Assembly: GCF_023343835.1 (NCBI RefSeq)
Contig: NC_064468.1
Location: 62,001-126,000 of the forward strand
DNA from: Lagopus muta
Taxonomy: Eukaryota; Chordata; Aves; Galliformes; Phasianidae
Length of the DNA: 64,000 nt
Direction of reading: 5' to 3'
A program made the position numbers and the translations under genes. Below, in pieces: positions 60,581 to 64,000 of this stretch. Numbering within the stretch: the stretch's first letter is position 1; every line of letters begins with the position of its first letter. The notes beneath the pieces were generated by a model that saw only the letters and a program-made list of their open reading frames with translations, was not told where the DNA came from and ran no database searches.

Positions 60581-61415
60581 GTGGATCCTAATGGTCTGAA
60601 AGGCACGCTATGAGTCCCCCTGGCACCCTATGGATCCTAGTGTGTGCCTAAGGCACCCTATGGGTCCTCATGGCACCCCATGGATCCTAATGGGTCCCTA
60701 AGGTACCCTATGGATACTAACAGGTCCCTCAGGCACTCTACGGGTCCTTGTGGCACCCTATCGATCCTAACAGGTCCCTAAAGCACACTATGTGACACAA
60801 TGCCACCCGAAAATTCTAGTGGGTCCCTCAGGCACCCTAGGGGTCCCCATGGCACACTATGGATCCTAATGGGTCCCTGAGGCACCCTGAGGGTCTCAGT
60901 GGCACCCTGTGGGTCCTAATGGGTCTCTATGGCACCCTATGGATCCTAATTGGTCCCTAAGGCACCCTGAGGGTCTCCGTGGAACCCTGTGGGTCTTCAT
61001 GGGTCCCCGTGGCACCCTATGGATCCTAATGGGTCCCTAAGAAACCCAATGGCTGCCCATGGCACACTATGGATCCTAATGGGTCCCTAAGGCACCCTAT
61101 GGGTCCTCATGGCACCCCATGTATCCTAATGGGTCCCTAAGGCACCCTACTAATCCTAATGAGTCCTTAAGGCACACTGTGGGTTCCGGTGGCACCCTAT
61201 TGATCCTAATGGGTTCCTAAGGCACCCTATGGATTCTAATGGGTCCCCATAGCACCCTGTGGGTCCCCGTGGAACCCTATGTTCCCCTGGCACCCTATGG
61301 ATCCTAATGGCTCCCTATGGCACTCTATGGGTCCCCATTGTACCCTATGGATCCTAATGGCTCCCTAAGGCACCCTAACGGTCCCCATGTCACCCTAAGG
61401 ATCCCAATGGTCCTA
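60581..61415. repeat. Decamer-built satellite, array 7
   Basis: To about 61130 it duplicates 55202-55750. From about 61140 it is the inverted mirror of 36885-37160, so two duplications meet here. Confidence 0.85.
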
Positions 61416-61901
61416 ATACCGAGCAGAGGGGGACGCTCACCTCCATGCCCCATTTCCAACGCAGGCCAGGATGCCGTTGGCCCTTTGGCCACCTGGGCAC
61501 GCCGTCGGCTCCTGTTGAGCCGAGCACCAACCAGCACCGCCAGGTCCTTCTCCTCTCCACACTCCTCCAGCCGCTCGTCCCCAGCTCTCTGACTGTCCTC
61601 CCCGGAATCGCTGGGGGCAAATTCGGAGCAGCGTCCCAGACTGCCAGATCGGGGCATCAAAGCCCAGAGGACGACTGGCCTGGCTGTGAAAGGCAGATGG
61701 AAAGAAGGCATTGAGGAGCTCAGCCCTCTCCTTGTCCTCAGCGACCGCATTCCCTGCTGCATCCAGGAGAGGATGAGAATTATCTCTGGGTCTTCTTTTG
61801 CCATTGATACATTGAGAAAAGGATTTTGGATTGTCTTTTCCTGCAGTGGCCAACCTGAGCTCAAGCTGGGCTTTCGCCTTCCTAACTTCCTCCCTGCACA
61901 C
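61410..61901 (-). mobile_element. CR1 LINE ORF2 fragments, inverted copy
   Basis: Mirror of 36393-36884, with the same internal loss of the reverse transcriptase. Confidence 0.8.
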
Positions 61902-62897
61902 CTCCCTGCTCCCCTCCCTCCATCCCCCAGCCCCCCTTTCCGCTCATGGAAGCCTCATTCTCCTTTCCTCCACCCCCCACAACCCCCACACCCCCTTTAC
62001 ACCCCACAGAAGCTCCCCACAACTCCCCATTTTCCCCTCCCACCCCTTCCTCCATCACCAGACCCACTTTCCACCCCACACCCCTCCCCACTGCTTCCAC
62101 ACCACCCCCCTTTCCAGCCCACAGAAGCCCTACTGACCCCTTGCTCCCCCCCCCAACCCTCCTTATCCCCCCTCGCAATCATGCAGAAGGATCTGCAGGA
62201 GAAGTCCTAGAGAGGTTGGTGGGCCTCCAGGGGGTTCAGGACTCAACCAGAAGAGTCTGGAGCCGTCCCAGGAGGGTCTGGTAGGGTCCAGGCAGTCCTC
62301 ATGTGGGTCTCAGCGGTGGCGGAGTCATCCAGAAGGGTCCCAGAGGTGTCCTGGGGTGTCCAGGGGGGGCTCGTGTGAGTCTGGGGGGTCCGGCCAGCTT
62401 ACAGCATCTGCTGTAAGAGGATCACAGCACTTCCATCAGTGGGTTGGACTCTCACCCACAAGACACACAAGACACAGAGGAGAGGAAGAGAGGCCAGAGC
62501 AAACGGTGTTACTGAGAAGAGAAATAAAAGGAAGAGGAATCATTCCTGAGTTCTGCTGAAGTCAAATTCTTCTTAAGGCAGATTTCTTGTTGCAGCTCGA
62601 CAGTTCAGGGACATTCAGGAACATTTTCAGGACGTTTCTGTACGGTCTGCTTCCTCCCAGCTGCTCTGAGATACCCAACAGGCGTCAAGGGGGGATCAGT
62701 CCTTAAAGGCACTCGGAAAATCCCACTGTTGGTGTCCACATGGACGAGCTGACCTTCGTGAAGCAGCAGAGAGACTTGCGATGGTCAGGAAGGAGGCCTT
62801 CGTGCCTCCTGACAGCAAACCTCTGCTGCCAAAGCTCCCTGTGGCCAAGCACGCCGTGCCATAAGGCACCCAGCTCTCTCACCTGGCTGGGTCTGTA
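61902..62897. other. Unassigned block, inverted copy of 35397-36392
   Basis: C-rich on plus at 61904-62180. It contains the same 20-bp inverted repeat at 62398-62417. No gene was recognised. Confidence 0.45.
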
Positions 62898-64000
62898 AAG
62901 CACAGCATCGTAGAACGGTTTGGGTTGGAGGGGACCCCCGAGATCATCGAGTTCCATTCCCGCAGAGGGGGCTCTCTGCTTTCCACGCTGGAGCAGCAGC
63001 CCGTTGTGCTGAGCTTTCTGAAGCCCCTTCCAGTCTCAGCAGGGAATAAAGCAGCCCGGACGGAATGGATGCACTGGGGCTCTCTGAGGACACGAGGAGA
63101 CTCGGGAGCACGGCAGATGGGTCAGATACGACACCATCCTCAAGGCAGCAGCCGGCTTCCAGCAGGAACACACACAGCATCCGTGCCACCAGGTTCCTTT
63201 GGGAGTTTAACGGAGAAGAAGGCGTCCGGAACAACGCAGCAAGTCCTCGGCCAGAACTGAATACGAAAGGAAGCCTTGCAAACCTTCACCGCCCTCCTGA
63301 GTTCTGCACGCCATACCTGGTGCTGGCAGCCATCGTCCCAAGGATCCCCTCTCAGAATTCCCACTCGGCTCCCACTTCCAGCCATCGATCAAACCCCAGA
63401 AGGCCACAAAAGGAGAAAGCAGCTGGCAGAAGGCACGGCCTGCGAGGACAGAAGGAACTGAGCTGCTCACCGCTTCCCTTCAGCGCTGAAACTTGGGCCC
63501 CCCGGATTGCTGCCTGAGGCCACAAGAGAAGGATTCCGCACAGACAGCCTGGCACCGATGCACACACACAGCTGAAAGGAAACCACCCAACATCACAGGA
63601 CAGTTGCTCTGCATCCACAGCCTCTCTGGGCAGCTGTTCCAGCCCCTCTCCATCTCTCGGTGCAGAACTTCCCCCTGACATCCAACCTCCATCTCCCCTC
63701 CCTCCACTCCAAACCATTTCCCCTCGTCCTGCTGCCATCTCCCCTTCCCCAGACTTCCCTCCCCTCCTGTCTGCAGGCTCCCTTGAGCTGCTGCAGGCGG
63801 CAGGGAGCTCACCCCGCAGCCTTCTTTCCTCCAGGCTGAACAAGCCCAGCTCCCTCAGCCTGCCTTTGCAGCCCCCCGACCAGCTGCAAAGCCCCGCACC
63901 GCTCACCTGCTTCCAACCCCCTGCTGCGTGCAGGTCGCCAACCAGCAGCCCAGGCTGCCCAGAGCCACATCCAGCCTGGCCTCCACCGCCTGCAGGGCTG
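62898..64000 (-). mobile_element. CR1 debris block, inverted copy, cut by window end
   Basis: CR1 3' tail at 62957-62898, unassigned DNA to 63589, and CR1 3' fragments at 63870-63590 and from about 63910 leftward, in minus orientation. By symmetry with 34294 the CpG promoter block should follow just beyond the window. Confidence 0.65.

Overview
The window is avian nuclear DNA, most probably chicken or a close galliform relative, from a repeat-rich ampliconic region such as a small microchromosome or a sex-chromosome-like segment. The evidence is CR1 non-LTR retrotransposons ending in ATTCTATG octamers, an alpharetrovirus-type endogenous element with a gag remnant, GT-AG introns, TATA boxes and AATAAA signals, and several kilobases of satellite. 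The species and chromosome are inferred, not proven.

Two gene families are present. The first is a CCDC81-like gene with two HU-type domains. It occurs three times: copy 1 cut by the window start (minus strand, 1-1233), copy 2 complete (minus, 23706-27294) and copy 3 complete (plus, 40179-43763). Each has the same TATA-plus-X-box-like promoter, and the eight-exon model gives about 502 residues. The second is an unrecognised multi-exon gene with a basic helical C-terminus. It lies tail to tail with CCDC81-like copies 2 and 3: right copy 46929 to about 50200 (minus), left copy 17941-20283 (plus), whose 5' exons are replaced by satellite.

Layout: 1-1622 CCDC81-like copy 1; 1622-3207 satellite; 3208-6468 gag-only endogenous retrovirus; 6469-7022 second minisatellite; 7023-7630 CpG-rich promoter-like block with a full CRE and a perfect X-box; 7640-8887 CR1 debris; 8935-17939 a 9-kb satellite array; 17940-27660 truncated gene 2 plus CCDC81-like copy 2; 27684-36884 a second copy of the satellite-retrovirus-CpG-CR1 block; 36885-39790 satellite; 39790-50660 CCDC81-like copy 3 and gene 2 in inverted orientation; 50661-61415 satellite holding two tandemly duplicated 2.3-kb CR1 elements; 61394-64000 the CR1/CpG-side block again, inverted and cut by the window end.

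The whole window is thus a mosaic of one amplified unit (gene 2, CCDC81-like, satellite, retrovirus, CpG block, CR1 debris, long satellite). It shows a direct duplication (1-8886 with 26062-36900), a large inverted duplication (about 17940-28560 with 38910-49272), a second inverted duplication (about 34294-37160 with 61140-64000) and a 5-kb tandem duplication (50691-55774 with 55775-61130). The main satellite is built from 10-bp modules that start with GG. Most long open frames elsewhere are artefacts of this satellite or of GC-rich antisense DNA.
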